From: Cyclobacteriaceae bacterium
Lineage (GTDB): Bacteria; Bacteroidota; Bacteroidia; Cytophagales; Cyclobacteriaceae
Length of the DNA stretch: 64,000 bases
Assembly: GCA_028278225.1 (NCBI GenBank)
Contig: JANQEU010000089.1
Location: forward strand, 19,622 to 83,621
Direction: 5' to 3'
Below the pieces are notes generated by a model, which did no database searches, was not told the origin of the DNA, and was given only the letters and a program-made list of their open reading frames with translations. The position numbers and the translations under genes are program-made. This document shows, one piece after another, positions 7,897 through 17,600 of the stretch; the first letter of the stretch is position 1, and each line of letters starts with the position of its first letter.

Positions 7897-9282
7897 ATGA
7901 AGAACATACTACTGCTACTGCTGGCCGCCATACTCATCCAGTGTGGAGGGCCAAAGGAAAAGGTTCCCGAACAAATTGATTTTCTGAATGAATCCGGAGA
8001 GGATTTCAATCGCCGCATGGAATGGTGGCGGGATGCGGGATTTGGTATGTTCATTCACTGGGGGCCTTATGCAGTACCGGCTGGAATCCACAAAGGGGAT
8101 TCCATTAAGGGAATCGGAGAGTGGATCATGAACAGTGCGGCAATACCCGTTGAGGAGTATGAACAGTATTCATCCCGGTTCAACCCGCAAAAATATGATG
8201 CCGGGGAGTGGGTGGATATTGCAAAAAATGCAGGCATGAAGTATATCATCATTACCTCCAAACATCATGATGGGTTTTGTTTATGGGATTCGGAAATCAC
8301 TGGATACGATGTCATGGATCATGCGCCTATTGGAAGGGACCTGTTGGCTGAACTCAAAGCGGCTTGCGATGAACAAGGCATTGTCTTGGGCTTTTATCAT
8401 TCAATAATGGACTGGCACCATCCGGATGCCCAGGCTCCCCATTACCCAACTTATAATACAGGTGAAAAGAAGAATCCAAATTTTGACTTGTATTACGAGG
8501 AGTACCTTAAGCCACAGGTAGGGGAACTTGTGGAAAAATACGATCCGGCCGTGATGTGGTTTGATGGAGAATGGATCCCGGAGTATACTCACGAGCAGGG
8601 ACTGGAAATGTACAATTTTGTAAGGGGCCTTAAGCCTGAAGTTATCATAAACAACAGGGTTGATAAAGGCAGGAGGGGAATGCAGGGGATGAATGAAGAG
8701 GGAATGGACTATGCCGGTGATTTTGGCACGCCAGAGCAGGAAATTCTTGAGGGTACTTCGGCATTTGACTGGGAATCATGTATGACCATGAATGACACCT
8801 GGGGTTTCAAATCATGGGATCATAACTGGAAATCATCGGAGGCTTTGATCCACAATCTGGTAGATATTGCGGCAAAAGGCGGTAATTATTTACTGAATGT
8901 CGGACCAACGGCGGAAGGCTTAATACCCGAACCCAGTATAGATCGATTAAAGGAAATGGGAGAGTGGATAAGCGTTAATGGTGAGGTTATCTATGGCTCG
9001 GGTTCGCTTAAGGATTATAAAGAAGGAGTGTCAACCTATTACGTGACCAGTAAAGACGGATCTGAGGTGTTTGTGGTCGTCACAAGCTGGCCCGGGACGG
9101 AATTGACATTCAGCAAAGTATCTCCGGCTGATGGGACGCAGATATTTATGCTTGGTTATGAACAGCCAATGGAATGGACTAAAAATGAGGATGGGATTAT
9201 AAAGGTTGAGTTACCTGACGAACTGCAGGAGCCGGATAACAGACCCTGCGATTATGCATGGACGTTCCGGATTGAATTGTAG
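7897..9282 (+). CDS. GH29 alpha-L-fucosidase, lipoprotein
   Basis: This 461-residue protein begins with an SPII signal (LIQCG, Cys16). The GH29 (beta/alpha)8 domain spans about 35-355, with the diagnostic FGMFIHWGPYAVP start, ITSKHHDGFCLWDS and VMWFDGEW, whose Asp223 is the expected catalytic nucleophile. NYLLNVGPTAEG closes the barrel and a small beta domain follows to about 460. The family releases alpha-L-fucose from glycans by a retaining mechanism; surface or periplasmic anchoring is expected from the lipobox. It stands alone, without SusC/D or fucose catabolism genes nearby, so it may work on scavenged or algal material processed by another locus. Confidence 0.92.
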   Translation: MKNILLLLLAAILIQCGGPKEKVPEQIDFLNESGEDFNRRMEWWRDAGFGMFIHWGPYAVPAGIHKGDSIKGIGEWIMNSAAIPVEEYEQYSSRFNPQKYDAGEWVDIAKNAGMKYIIITSKHHDGFCLWDSEITGYDVMDHAPIGRDLLAELKAACDEQGIVLGFYHSIMDWHHPDAQAPHYPTYNTGEKKNPNFDLYYEEYLKPQVGELVEKYDPAVMWFDGEWIPEYTHEQGLEMYNFVRGLKPEVIINNRVDKGRRGMQGMNEEGMDYAGDFGTPEQEILEGTSAFDWESCMTMNDTWGFKSWDHNWKSSEALIHNLVDIAAKGGNYLLNVGPTAEGLIPEPSIDRLKEMGEWISVNGEVIYGSGSLKDYKEGVSTYYVTSKDGSEVFVVVTSWPGTELTFSKVSPADGTQIFMLGYEQPMEWTKNEDGIIKVELPDELQEPDNRPCDYAWTFRIEL

Positions 9283-9428
9283 GCATGGATTCTGCATTTA
9301 ATTCAGATCTAGCATTTTTCTAATTGATGAATTCAACGGCCATCCGGGCACCCAATATTCAGTAACAAAAGTTACAGGGCGGCAGATCGAGGCACTGCAA
9401 ATTTGCGGAAGAATCAAACCAGGAAATT

Positions 9429-9815
9429 ATGGAGTATTACTTTAATAAAACGATCGATGGCGATTTTGATGAAGTTATCAAGAATGTTACCGAAGCGCTG
9501 AAGAAAGAGGGGTTTGGTGTACTTACGGAGATAGATATTAAATCCACTTTAAAGAAAAAGCTTGACGTGGATTTTTATAACTACCGGATCCTTGGCGCAT
9601 GCAATCCTCCTTTCGCGTACAAGGCTTTGCAGGCAGAAGATAAGATTGGTACAATGCTTCCCTGTAATGTAATTGTTCAGGAAAAGGAGGCCAATAACAT
9701 TGAGGTTTCGGCTGTGGATCCGCTGGCGTCTATGCAAGCGGTAAAAAATGACTCGCTGGGACAGGTGGCCGGGGAGGTAAGGGAAAAACTCAACAGGGTA
9801 ATAGAAAGTTTATAG
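9429..9815 (+). CDS. DUF302-family protein
   Basis: This 128-residue protein without signal peptide matches the DUF302 pattern: alternating helices and strands, EALKKEGFGVLTEID near the start, and YRILGACNPPFAYKALQAEDKIGTM, LPCNVIVQ in the middle. The ATG at 9429 follows AGGAAATT closely, which fits a ribosome-binding site. DUF302 proteins are small, found in many bacteria, and their biochemical role is not settled. The gene converges on arsM across a hairpin at 9817-9851. Confidence 0.8.
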   Translation: MEYYFNKTIDGDFDEVIKNVTEALKKEGFGVLTEIDIKSTLKKKLDVDFYNYRILGACNPPFAYKALQAEDKIGTMLPCNVIVQEKEANNIEVSAVDPLASMQAVKNDSLGQVAGEVREKLNRVIESL

Positions 9816-9816
9816 A

Positions 9817-9851
9817 GCTTTGACAAAGTCCTGACTTTGCCAAAGCCCTTT
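9817..9851. terminator. Bidirectional hairpin between DUF302 gene and arsM
   Basis: Arms 9817-9829 and 9834-9846 pair over 13 bp with one mismatch around a 4-nt loop, followed by CCTTTT on the plus strand. It lies exactly between two convergent stop codons. Confidence 0.6.
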
Positions 9852-9857
9852 TACCGG

Positions 9858-10751
9858 TTAGCAACAACCTGAGGCAGGCTCACAACTTGTATCTAACTCG
9901 GATAATTTAACTTTTTTCTTTTCCCGGGTTTTATCTCCCGGACTGCCGGGTCTTTCAGCATAAACCGTGATGCTAAAGATTCCAAGGTCAGCATTTTTGA
10001 AAGAATCGATTCCGTCTTTGGAAAGATATTTTTCGAGGATATCATCAGGAATCAGGATTGTCTTTTCCTTTTGGATCGTGATGTTTTCAAAGCCGGCTTC
10101 TTTTATGTGGCCAAGATATTCATCTTTCTGTATGGCGCCAGCTACACACCCTGCATACATCTCCGCGTCTTTCTTCAGACTTTCAGGCAGCTCGCCGACG
10201 ATGACGATATCCGAAATGCTGAAATGACCTCCTGGCTTTAACACCCTGAAAATCTCAGAGATCACATTTGGTTTATTGGGGACAAGATTTAAAACACAAT
10301 TGCTAACGATCACATCTGCGATACCATCGGAAACGGGCATTTTTTCAATATCGCCGTAACGGAATTCCACATTGTTAAAACCAAGTTTCTCCGCATTGAT
10401 CCGCGCTTTGTTGATCATTGGTTCTGAAAAGTCGATACCGATAACTTTTCCGGTTTCACCGGTCTCATGCCTGGCAATGAAACAGTCGTTACCTGCACCT
10501 GATCCCAGATCGATTACAGTATCCCCTTTTTGAATCTGTGCAAATTGGGTCGGGAGACCACAACCAAGACCGAGATCAGCATCCGGATTATAACCTTCCA
10601 GGGCACTGTAGTCATCTGTCATGATGTTATACACTTCGCCGGAAACATCCGTGGCTCCGCAACAGGAAGCGGCATTTGCTTCTTTTTTTTGAAGTGCGAT
10701 ATCACTGTATTTTTCTCTTACAAGTTCTTTTAGTTCTTCTGATGTTTTCAT
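9858..10751 (-). CDS. arsM: Arsenite S-adenosylmethionine methyltransferase
   Basis: The 297-residue cytosolic enzyme methylates As(III) using SAM. The Rossmann methyltransferase core (about 70-185) shows VIDLGSGAGNDCFIA and IGIDFSEPMI. The conserved thiols of ArsM are present: Cys30/31 in SCCG, Cys64 in LGCGLP, Cys152 in VSNCVLNLVP and Cys202 in MYAGCVAGA, matching the arsenic-binding cysteine set known from algal ArsM. The tail ends in Cys-rich ASGCC, often seen in bacterial members. No arsR, arsC or arsenite pump gene is adjacent. The gene is convergent with the DUF302 gene. Assignment is firm; in vivo products (MMA, DMA, TMA) cannot be told. Confidence 0.95.
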   Translation of the reverse strand: MKTSEELKELVREKYSDIALQKKEANAASCCGATDVSGEVYNIMTDDYSALEGYNPDADLGLGCGLPTQFAQIQKGDTVIDLGSGAGNDCFIARHETGETGKVIGIDFSEPMINKARINAEKLGFNNVEFRYGDIEKMPVSDGIADVIVSNCVLNLVPNKPNVISEIFRVLKPGGHFSISDIVIVGELPESLKKDAEMYAGCVAGAIQKDEYLGHIKEAGFENITIQKEKTILIPDDILEKYLSKDGIDSFKNADLGIFSITVYAERPGSPGDKTREKKKVKLSELDTSCEPASGCC

Positions 10752-10907
10752 TTCATGCAGGTGTTGTTATCATCATATTGCAATATTACGATAAATATTT
10801 GAATTAGGTTTAAAAGTTTTTGAAGTTTCTCAAGAATTTATCAATTAAGAATCCGGTTTTGGATCCAGCGGGAGTTTGGATCAGTTCCAATTACCTTAAT
10901 TCAATTC

Positions 10908-12191
10908 CTAGTTCTCGGTGATACTTTTTTTATCCGAATCCCACTTCAGGTATTTCCTTCTTCTGTATGATTCCACACCCATCACACAAGCCACAACACC
11001 ATAATATCCGAGTTTGGCATCACATTTCAAAGGATCATCATTTCTTATGGCACCAAAGAGATTACGATGGTGCAGGGTGACATCTTCAGCGCCTGTCCTT
11101 TTATGTGTAAAAATTTCAGCGCCTTTTTTTTCTTCTCCAGTGCCACTTATGATGTCCCTGCTTGTCACTTCCTGGGGTGTGATAGTAAATCCTTCCCTCG
11201 TGAATTCCAGTGTGGCATTGTGTCCCCTGATGACATGCCGGATCGGCATATCGTTTGCCATTGATGATACCAGCATCACCGTCAATTTTTCAGGATAGTC
11301 CAGCATGATATTAAATGTATCCGGTATCTCTGCCACACTATCGACAAAATTCCACTTGCCTCCCGTAGCTACTGCATAATCGGGGAAAGTCAAACCGACA
11401 GACTTTATGATCCTTGTAACCCGGTGTATGAGCAAATCGGATGCAATTCCTCCCGAGTAGTCCCAGTACCGTCTCCATTGAAAATATCTGCGGGGGTCCC
11501 ATTCCCGTTTTGGGGCCGGACCAAGCCATGCATCCCAATCCAGATTCACACCCGGCTTTGCATCGGTTTCAATTTCATAGGCCCAAAAGTCGTCAACATA
11601 ATTTCTGGAATAGTCTATGTGGGCCATTACCACTTTACCAAGTGCGCCTTCCCGGATCATTTTGTTGGCAGTTTCGTACGAATTGTCTGACATGCCCTGC
11701 ACACCCACCTGCAGTTTGAGTTTGGTCTCTGAAACTTTTTCCGTAATTACACCGGCCTGCTCAATGGTGTGGGTCATAGGTTTCTCAACATAGATGTGTT
11801 TTCCGGCTTCAATGGCATCCATCGTCATTTGGTAATGCCAATGCCCAGGTGTGGCTATGAGTACATAATCGACATCATTGGATTCAAGAAGATGGCGATA
11901 ATCACTATAGGCCTTACCCTTTGTGAGATCTGCGGCTTTGTCCGACCTGTTACTATAAACATCGCAGATGGCTGAAATTTCAATATTATCGGACTCCTTC
12001 ATTCCCATTAAAGCTTGCATATGCTCATTTGCCATGCCACCGCATCCGATAACCCCAATATTTATCCTTTCATTAGCGCCTACGATCCTCGAGTAACTTT
12101 TTGCCAGAAGATTGGAATTTGGTCCTAAAACGGCTGCTCCGGCAGCAACACTTGATAATTCTTTGATGAAACGCCGTCTTGATGCTTTCAT
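10908..12191 (-). CDS. Gfo/Idh/MocA-family oxidoreductase, Tat-type signal
   Basis: The 427-residue protein has a twin-arginine leader ([11 protein letters not shown]) followed by a NAD(P)-binding Rossmann domain beginning [12 protein letters not shown]. The family's [14 protein letters not shown] motif supplies the catalytic-site lysine (EKP), and a C-terminal alpha/beta substrate domain follows ([17 protein letters not shown] segment WDAWLGPAP). Tat-exported members are common in Bacteroidota and Planctomycetes and include glycosidases using NAD as cofactor as well as sugar dehydrogenases; which type this is cannot be decided here. It stands alone, between arsM and the NlpC/P60 gene on the same strand. 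Confidence 0.88.
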   Translation of the reverse strand: MKASRRRFIKELSSVAAGAAVLGPNSNLLAKSYSRIVGANERINIGVIGCGGMANEHMQALMGMKESDNIEISAICDVYSNRSDKAADLTKGKAYSDYRHLLESNDVDYVLIATPGHWHYQMTMDAIEAGKHIYVEKPMTHTIEQAGVITEKVSETKLKLQVGVQGMSDNSYETANKMIREGALGKVVMAHIDYSRNYVDDFWAYEIETDAKPGVNLDWDAWLGPAPKREWDPRRYFQWRRYWDYSGGIASDLLIHRVTRIIKSVGLTFPDYAVATGGKWNFVDSVAEIPDTFNIMLDYPEKLTVMLVSSMANDMPIRHVIRGHNATLEFTREGFTITPQEVTSRDIISGTGEEKKGAEIFTHKRTGAEDVTLHHRNLFGAIRNDDPLKCDAKLGYYGVVACVMGVESYRRRKYLKWDSDKKSITEN

Positions 12192-12345
12192 TTTTTCCTG
12201 TTTTAAGAGATTTGTTTGAGCAATTTTCTGATAATATCAAGTTACCAACCGGAACATTTAGATACAAATCCTGATCACAAACTTCGAAAGGTTTGAGGCT
12301 TGCAGTAATTGGTTATCCGCATTTCTGCACAGCAGGAGTCTGATA

Positions 12346-13497
12346 TTATTTCAGAATGGTAACACCGTCCGTCTCATGATTAAGTATGCGTTTGGACCTG
12401 AGGTAAGAATTATATCTTGACTGACTAAACAACGGATCATCGGGGTCCATGCTATTGATCTGCACCCGTCCTGACGAATGGATGTAGCGGCCGTCACCTA
12501 TCCACATAGCTACATGGACAACCCTTTCCCTGGTTGAATCGGTAGCCGGTCTGCCGAAAAAGAGCAGATCACCGGCAATCAGGCTTTCGAACTTTCTTGT
12601 GTCATCCACTTTCAGGCCTGTGTGGACCTGCTGGGAGGCATCCCTGGGAATGATGCGGCCGTTCATCAGGTAGACCATTTTGGTAAACCCACTGCAGTCC
12701 ACGCCTTTGAATGAGGTGCCGCCCCACAAGTAGGGGACACCCATAAATTCATGTGCCCTCGAAACCAAACGTTCCGTATTGGGATCCAGGATATCGAGCC
12801 AATCAGTATAAACCATAGCCAGGCTCTTGAGCACAAAACCTGTTCGGTCATCAGGGAATTTGACTTCAAAAAAATCCTTCTTCTCACTAATAAGTTCGAG
12901 CACATTTCCTATGGTAATATCCGATAGGGTTGGGGACCTTTCATCAGCGGCTTCACGAACAAAACCATAAGGTTCTGTCACAATTATTTTCGAGGCTGAT
13001 TCATATTCCGCCAGCCTGTTGTCATCGATCAGCTCCAGCGCCCCTGAGTCGGTCCAGGCCAGGTATTGGTCAGGTGTTTGCACCAGATACCAGTTACTCT
13101 CTTTCTTGTAGACATTTAATATCATTCCCAGCAATGCCTGGGTTGAGAGTTCTGCCGAATGACGCGGATTAGATCTTAAATTGGCCACGGAGATCTTGAC
13201 TATAGCCTTGGATGAAACCAGCAAGTCAATGCTGTCCATTACTTCCATGCCAACCTGTGAGATGGATTCCCTGAGACTGGCAAGCGCTTCCGGCAGGTTA
13301 CTTTCTCCTTTCAGTACCAGTGCCTGATCCACTTTTTCAACAGAAATGTCGAATAGCGCTACGCGTTTATCGGGAGCGAATTCCAGACGGGTAGTCTCAA
13401 CCAACTCCTCAATTCGCCGGAGTGAATCCTGCCGGTCCGGATTGCAGGAAAACATTAATAATGGAATAATAAATAGTTGGGAGTGCCTTTTCACCAT
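12346..13497 (-). CDS. NlpC/P60 cell-wall hydrolase lipoprotein with SH3-like repeats
   Basis: The ATG at 13497 gives 383 residues and a correct SPII signal (LLMFSC); the upstream extension of the frame spoils the signal. Two SH3-like segments occur at about 95-155 and 175-235 (VANLRSNPRHSAEL, VREAADERSPTL). The C-terminal NlpC/P60 domain (about 245-370) contains the catalytic Cys268 in VDCSGF and His residues in HVAMWIG and YIHSSG. The architecture resembles peptidoglycan gamma-D-glutamyl-diaminopimelate endopeptidases of the YkfC/BcYkfC type. It may act in murein peptide recycling. That would pair logically with the dipeptide epimerase at 30907, although the two genes are far apart. Confidence 0.9.
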   Translation of the reverse strand: MVKRHSQLFIIPLLMFSCNPDRQDSLRRIEELVETTRLEFAPDKRVALFDISVEKVDQALVLKGESNLPEALASLRESISQVGMEVMDSIDLLVSSKAIVKISVANLRSNPRHSAELSTQALLGMILNVYKKESNWYLVQTPDQYLAWTDSGALELIDDNRLAEYESASKIIVTEPYGFVREAADERSPTLSDITIGNVLELISEKKDFFEVKFPDDRTGFVLKSLAMVYTDWLDILDPNTERLVSRAHEFMGVPYLWGGTSFKGVDCSGFTKMVYLMNGRIIPRDASQQVHTGLKVDDTRKFESLIAGDLLFFGRPATDSTRERVVHVAMWIGDGRYIHSSGRVQINSMDPDDPLFSQSRYNSYLRSKRILNHETDGVTILK

Positions 13498-13749
13498 GAC
13501 TATAAGATAATTATGCCTTGTTGAACGAAATCGGAACTTGATATGAAGCAAACATAAGCCAGTCCTCCTTGAGAATAAAATGTGAAGGCACCATGTTAAT
13601 ACTTATGGAGGGATGAAAAATGGCGTGAAAACAGAATTTGTAGCCTTCTTTTGATTGAAATGATCACCTTGCCGAAACAGGAATATGGGAATTTTGAATA
13701 AGCAGACTTAACGGGGTCTGTTAACGTTTATACCAGTATTTTGAATCTA

Positions 13750-14643
13750 ATGGCTAGAATTACCATCTTTTTAATTTGGCAAATTGTCTTTTGTTCAGTC
13801 GCATTATCCCAAAAAAGGACTGAAGAACTTCTGCAAATTCTAAATGACTCCTCCGATGATTATGTATTTGTTATAGCTCATCGGGGTGACTGGCGTAATG
13901 CGCCGGAAAACTCCCTTCAAGCCATACAAAATTGTATCTATTTGGGGGTCGATATGGTTGAAATAGATGTTAGATTGACAAAAGATAGTGTTTTCATTCT
14001 CATGCATGATGACACGATTGACAGAACCACTAATGGTACCGGAAGAGTTTCTGAGATAAATTGGTCAGAATTGAAAGAATTGAGGCTAAAAGACGGGATC
14101 GGCGCGCTCACAAATCATAGGATTCCGACGCTTGAGGAGGCCCTAACGCTGACGGAGGACAAGATTCTTGTTAACCTCGACAAAGCCTATGACCATATGG
14201 TTCCAATCTGCAATTATTTAAAACGTCGAGGAATTCTGAATCAGGTCATTTTTAAGGGATGGATGACAGACTATCGTACTATAGAAAATCATACGGACCT
14301 TCCTGTTGATAGCATATTATTCATGCCAATAGTATCTTTAAATGAAGTTGGTTGGGAAAAAGTAATTCAAAGTTATGCAGGTTCGTACAAGCCGGTAGCA
14401 TTTGAGATCCTTTTTAAAGAAGAAGGTTTGGAGGATGATGCCATAGAAATGATAAAAAGTTATGGCTCACGGGTTTGGATCAATTCGCTTTGGGCAATTT
14501 TCAATGCAGGGCATGACGATGAAAGGGCGGTGAATGATTTAGATGGAAGTTACGGGTGGTTAATAGCAAATGGAGCAACATTGATCCAGACAGACAGACC
14601 GCAACTTTTAATAAGCTACTTAAACTCCATCAACTTAAGATGA
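13750..14643 (+). CDS. Glycerophosphodiester phosphodiesterase-family protein
   Basis: This 297-residue protein has an N-terminal signal peptide (to about SQ21) and a GDPD TIM-barrel with the metal and catalytic motifs VIAHRGDWRNAPENS, MVEIDVRLTKD and LMHDDTIDRTTNGTG. The start is the ATG at 13750; a TTG at 13741 is less likely. GDPD enzymes hydrolyse glycerophosphodiesters to glycerol-3-phosphate and an alcohol, and exported members often act on phospholipid headgroups. It lies 14 bp upstream of the hybrid regulator, so the two may be co-transcribed, but it has no obvious role in galactan use. Confidence 0.88.
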   Translation: MARITIFLIWQIVFCSVALSQKRTEELLQILNDSSDDYVFVIAHRGDWRNAPENSLQAIQNCIYLGVDMVEIDVRLTKDSVFILMHDDTIDRTTNGTGRVSEINWSELKELRLKDGIGALTNHRIPTLEEALTLTEDKILVNLDKAYDHMVPICNYLKRRGILNQVIFKGWMTDYRTIENHTDLPVDSILFMPIVSLNEVGWEKVIQSYAGSYKPVAFEILFKEEGLEDDAIEMIKSYGSRVWINSLWAIFNAGHDDERAVNDLDGSYGWLIANGATLIQTDRPQLLISYLNSINLR

Positions 14644-14657
14644 CACACTAATCAATT

Positions 14658-17600
14658 ATGCCAAATAAGTACCTGGTCATACTTATTTCCTGTTTATGTG
14701 TAATCGACATTTATGGCCAGAACAACCGCTATTTTCAAAAAATTTCGATCAACGAAGGTCTATCCTTCGAAGCTGTAGAAACCATTGGACAAGATACCCT
14801 TGGATTCGTTTGGATAGGCACGAAAAATGGCCTGAATAGATACGACGGTGAAAACTTCAAAATTTACACCGATCGTAACAGTAATTTGGAGGGTAATGGT
14901 ATTTCCAAAATCAAGTTTACTGAAGATGATAGGATGTGGGTGGGCACCTACAACGGACTTTTCCTCTACTATCCCTTGCAGGATACCTTCGAATTGATCA
15001 AACTGACAGGGTCTGTCGATAACTCAGCCCTGATCCAGGTCAACGATATCATTGAGGGTTCGAAAGGGAATTTATGGGTAGCCGCTGAAAACGGATTGTA
15101 TGAAGTCCAAAATTCGGATGGCGTATTTGGCATTGAAAAAAAGGATCTTCGTTCTCTTGGAGGTGTATCCATTAAATCAATTGTTTCATTCGATGGGAAG
15201 AATCTATACCTGGGCACTAAGGATAAGGGACTATGGAGCTATCACATTAATGACCGCCAGGATTATCAACCGGATATTTTAAAAGATAATCCTACTTATT
15301 CCGAACTTAACATCAGGGAAGTATTTCATCTTGGAAAGGAAACATTAGTGGGAACATGGGGCGACGGATTATTCAGATTGGATGAGGAAAATAACCTGTT
15401 TCAGAGGATACCGCTTTCATCCTGGGATTTAGATATAAATACAGTCAATTCAATTGACACAATCAATGGATCTATTTGGGTTGGCTTGTCAAATGGCTTA
15501 TTGGAATTAGATGCGAAAAATTATGAAATCATAGCTGTTCATCAGAAGAATGAATTCCAATATTCGCTGCCGGGAGCCGGTATAGCATGCTCATATAAGG
15601 ATAGAGATCTCAACATTTGGTTTGGATCTACGAACGACGGCGTTGGAGTTCTTAAAGCTGACAATGACGGGATCACCATGCATTTCGGGGACCTGATCGA
15701 TGGCCAATTGTCAGGATTTAGCAGTCTGGTTTATTTGGATGATTATTTGTATTTAGGTTCAAAAAAAGGAATTGTTGTATTTGACCTTGAAAAGGACATA
15801 AAACTACCGCTATCGCAATTTCATTCATTCTCCGGTTTGCCAAATTATTTTACCAATTCAGCTGCGTCAAATAATCTGGACAGGCTCCTTTTCGGATCGT
15901 TCATGAATGGTTTCCTTTTGATAAATACCTCTGATTCAACTACCGGGATTTTCGAACATAATGCAAACACCAATAGTCTTGCACATAATCACGTGCGGGA
16001 TGCAATATTCGATGATTCCGGGATTTTCATTGCCACATGGGGTGGTGGTTTGAACTACTACGACGTTGCCACCAGACAATTTATAAACTATCAATACCGT
16101 GATGGCGACCCTACATCTTTATCCGACGATGACGTAATTGCACTGGAATCAGAAAATGACAGTTTGATCTGGTTAGCGACTTATGGAGGAGGCGTCAACC
16201 GTTTTAACCTGAAAACCGGGAGGTTTGAAAGATTTTCATCATCGCCAGATGATACGACCACATTAAGCAGTAATGATGTAATCTCTCTGTATAAAGATTC
16301 GGATCAAAAGCTCTGGGTTGGGTATTGGGGAGGGGGTTTGGATTTTATTGATCTGAAATCCCTGAAAATCACAAGGTTTTCCGATACACACAATTTGCCA
16401 AGTTACATTGTAACATCAATTGAGGGAGATGTTGACGGGAACATCTGGTTCAGTACAAAAAACGGCGTTTGTAAATATGATAAGGATCTTGACCAGGTTT
16501 TGATATTTACCAATGGTTTTGATATTGAAACAAATGCTTACGGCATAGGTGTCTCAACAGTGGATGATAACGGCAATATTTATTTTGGCAGTGAATATGG
16601 TTTTCTAAAGATCAATCCAAACCTCCCGAATGCCTCAGGTGCTGGTACGGAAATTGTGTTTACAGGTATTTCTATTTTAGATGAGCCGGTCACTCCGCAT
16701 GACGAGTACCTGGAAAAACAATTGCTATACCTAAAAAAAGATGATATGCTCACCCTGGAGTATTATCACAGCCTCATTACAATAGAATTTGCCAATCCCC
16801 AATTCCCCACCTCGGCGAATTGTGACTATGAAGTGATGTTAGTCGGTTTTGACAGGGAATGGAGAAATCTCGGAAGATCCAGCCGTGTCACGTACACAAA
16901 TCTTAATCCGGGAGACTATAAATTCCGGGTAAAGAGCAGCTGCGGAAGCACCCAAAATACATCATACTCCAAAGATTTGAATATCTATATCAAAAAACCC
17001 TGGTGGATCACCTGGTGGGCGTTTACCGGATATGTGTTGCTATTTGTATTCCTGCTTTACCTGTTTTTCCGGTATTCCGCGCGATGGGCTAACATTAAAA
17101 GTAAATTGAGAACTGAGCAATTACTGCGTCACAAGGAACAGGAACTCAATGATCTCAAACAACGCTTCTTTACTAACCTGTCTCATGAGATAAGAACACC
17201 CCTGACGCTAATTATCAATTCGGTCGAAAGATTGTCAAGTAAGATTCCTGTGAATAAAGAATATCAAAAGTCGTTTTTAAGCATCAGAAAGAACGTAAAT
17301 CATCTGACTCAGTTGGTCAATGAGGTAATGGACTTCAGAAAAATCGAGGCTGAGAAGCAAAGGCTGAAAATTGTCAGGGCCAATTTTATTGAGTTTGCGA
17401 AGGAAGTGTTTTTATCATTCACGGATCTGGCTGACCGAAAGTACATCAATTACAGTTTTCTTACCACTACAGATCAGATAGAGATGTTCTTTGACAGGGA
17501 CCAACTCGAAAAAGTACTTTACAATTTGATATCGAATGCAATCAAGTATACTCCTGAAAATGGTTCAGTCGATCTATCTATTGACAGGGATGAGCAATAT

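Noticed and set aside
7623..8054. 143-residue minus-strand frame
   Set aside because: It lies across the inverted repeat and the GH29 5' end and shows no domain; it is an antisense shadow.
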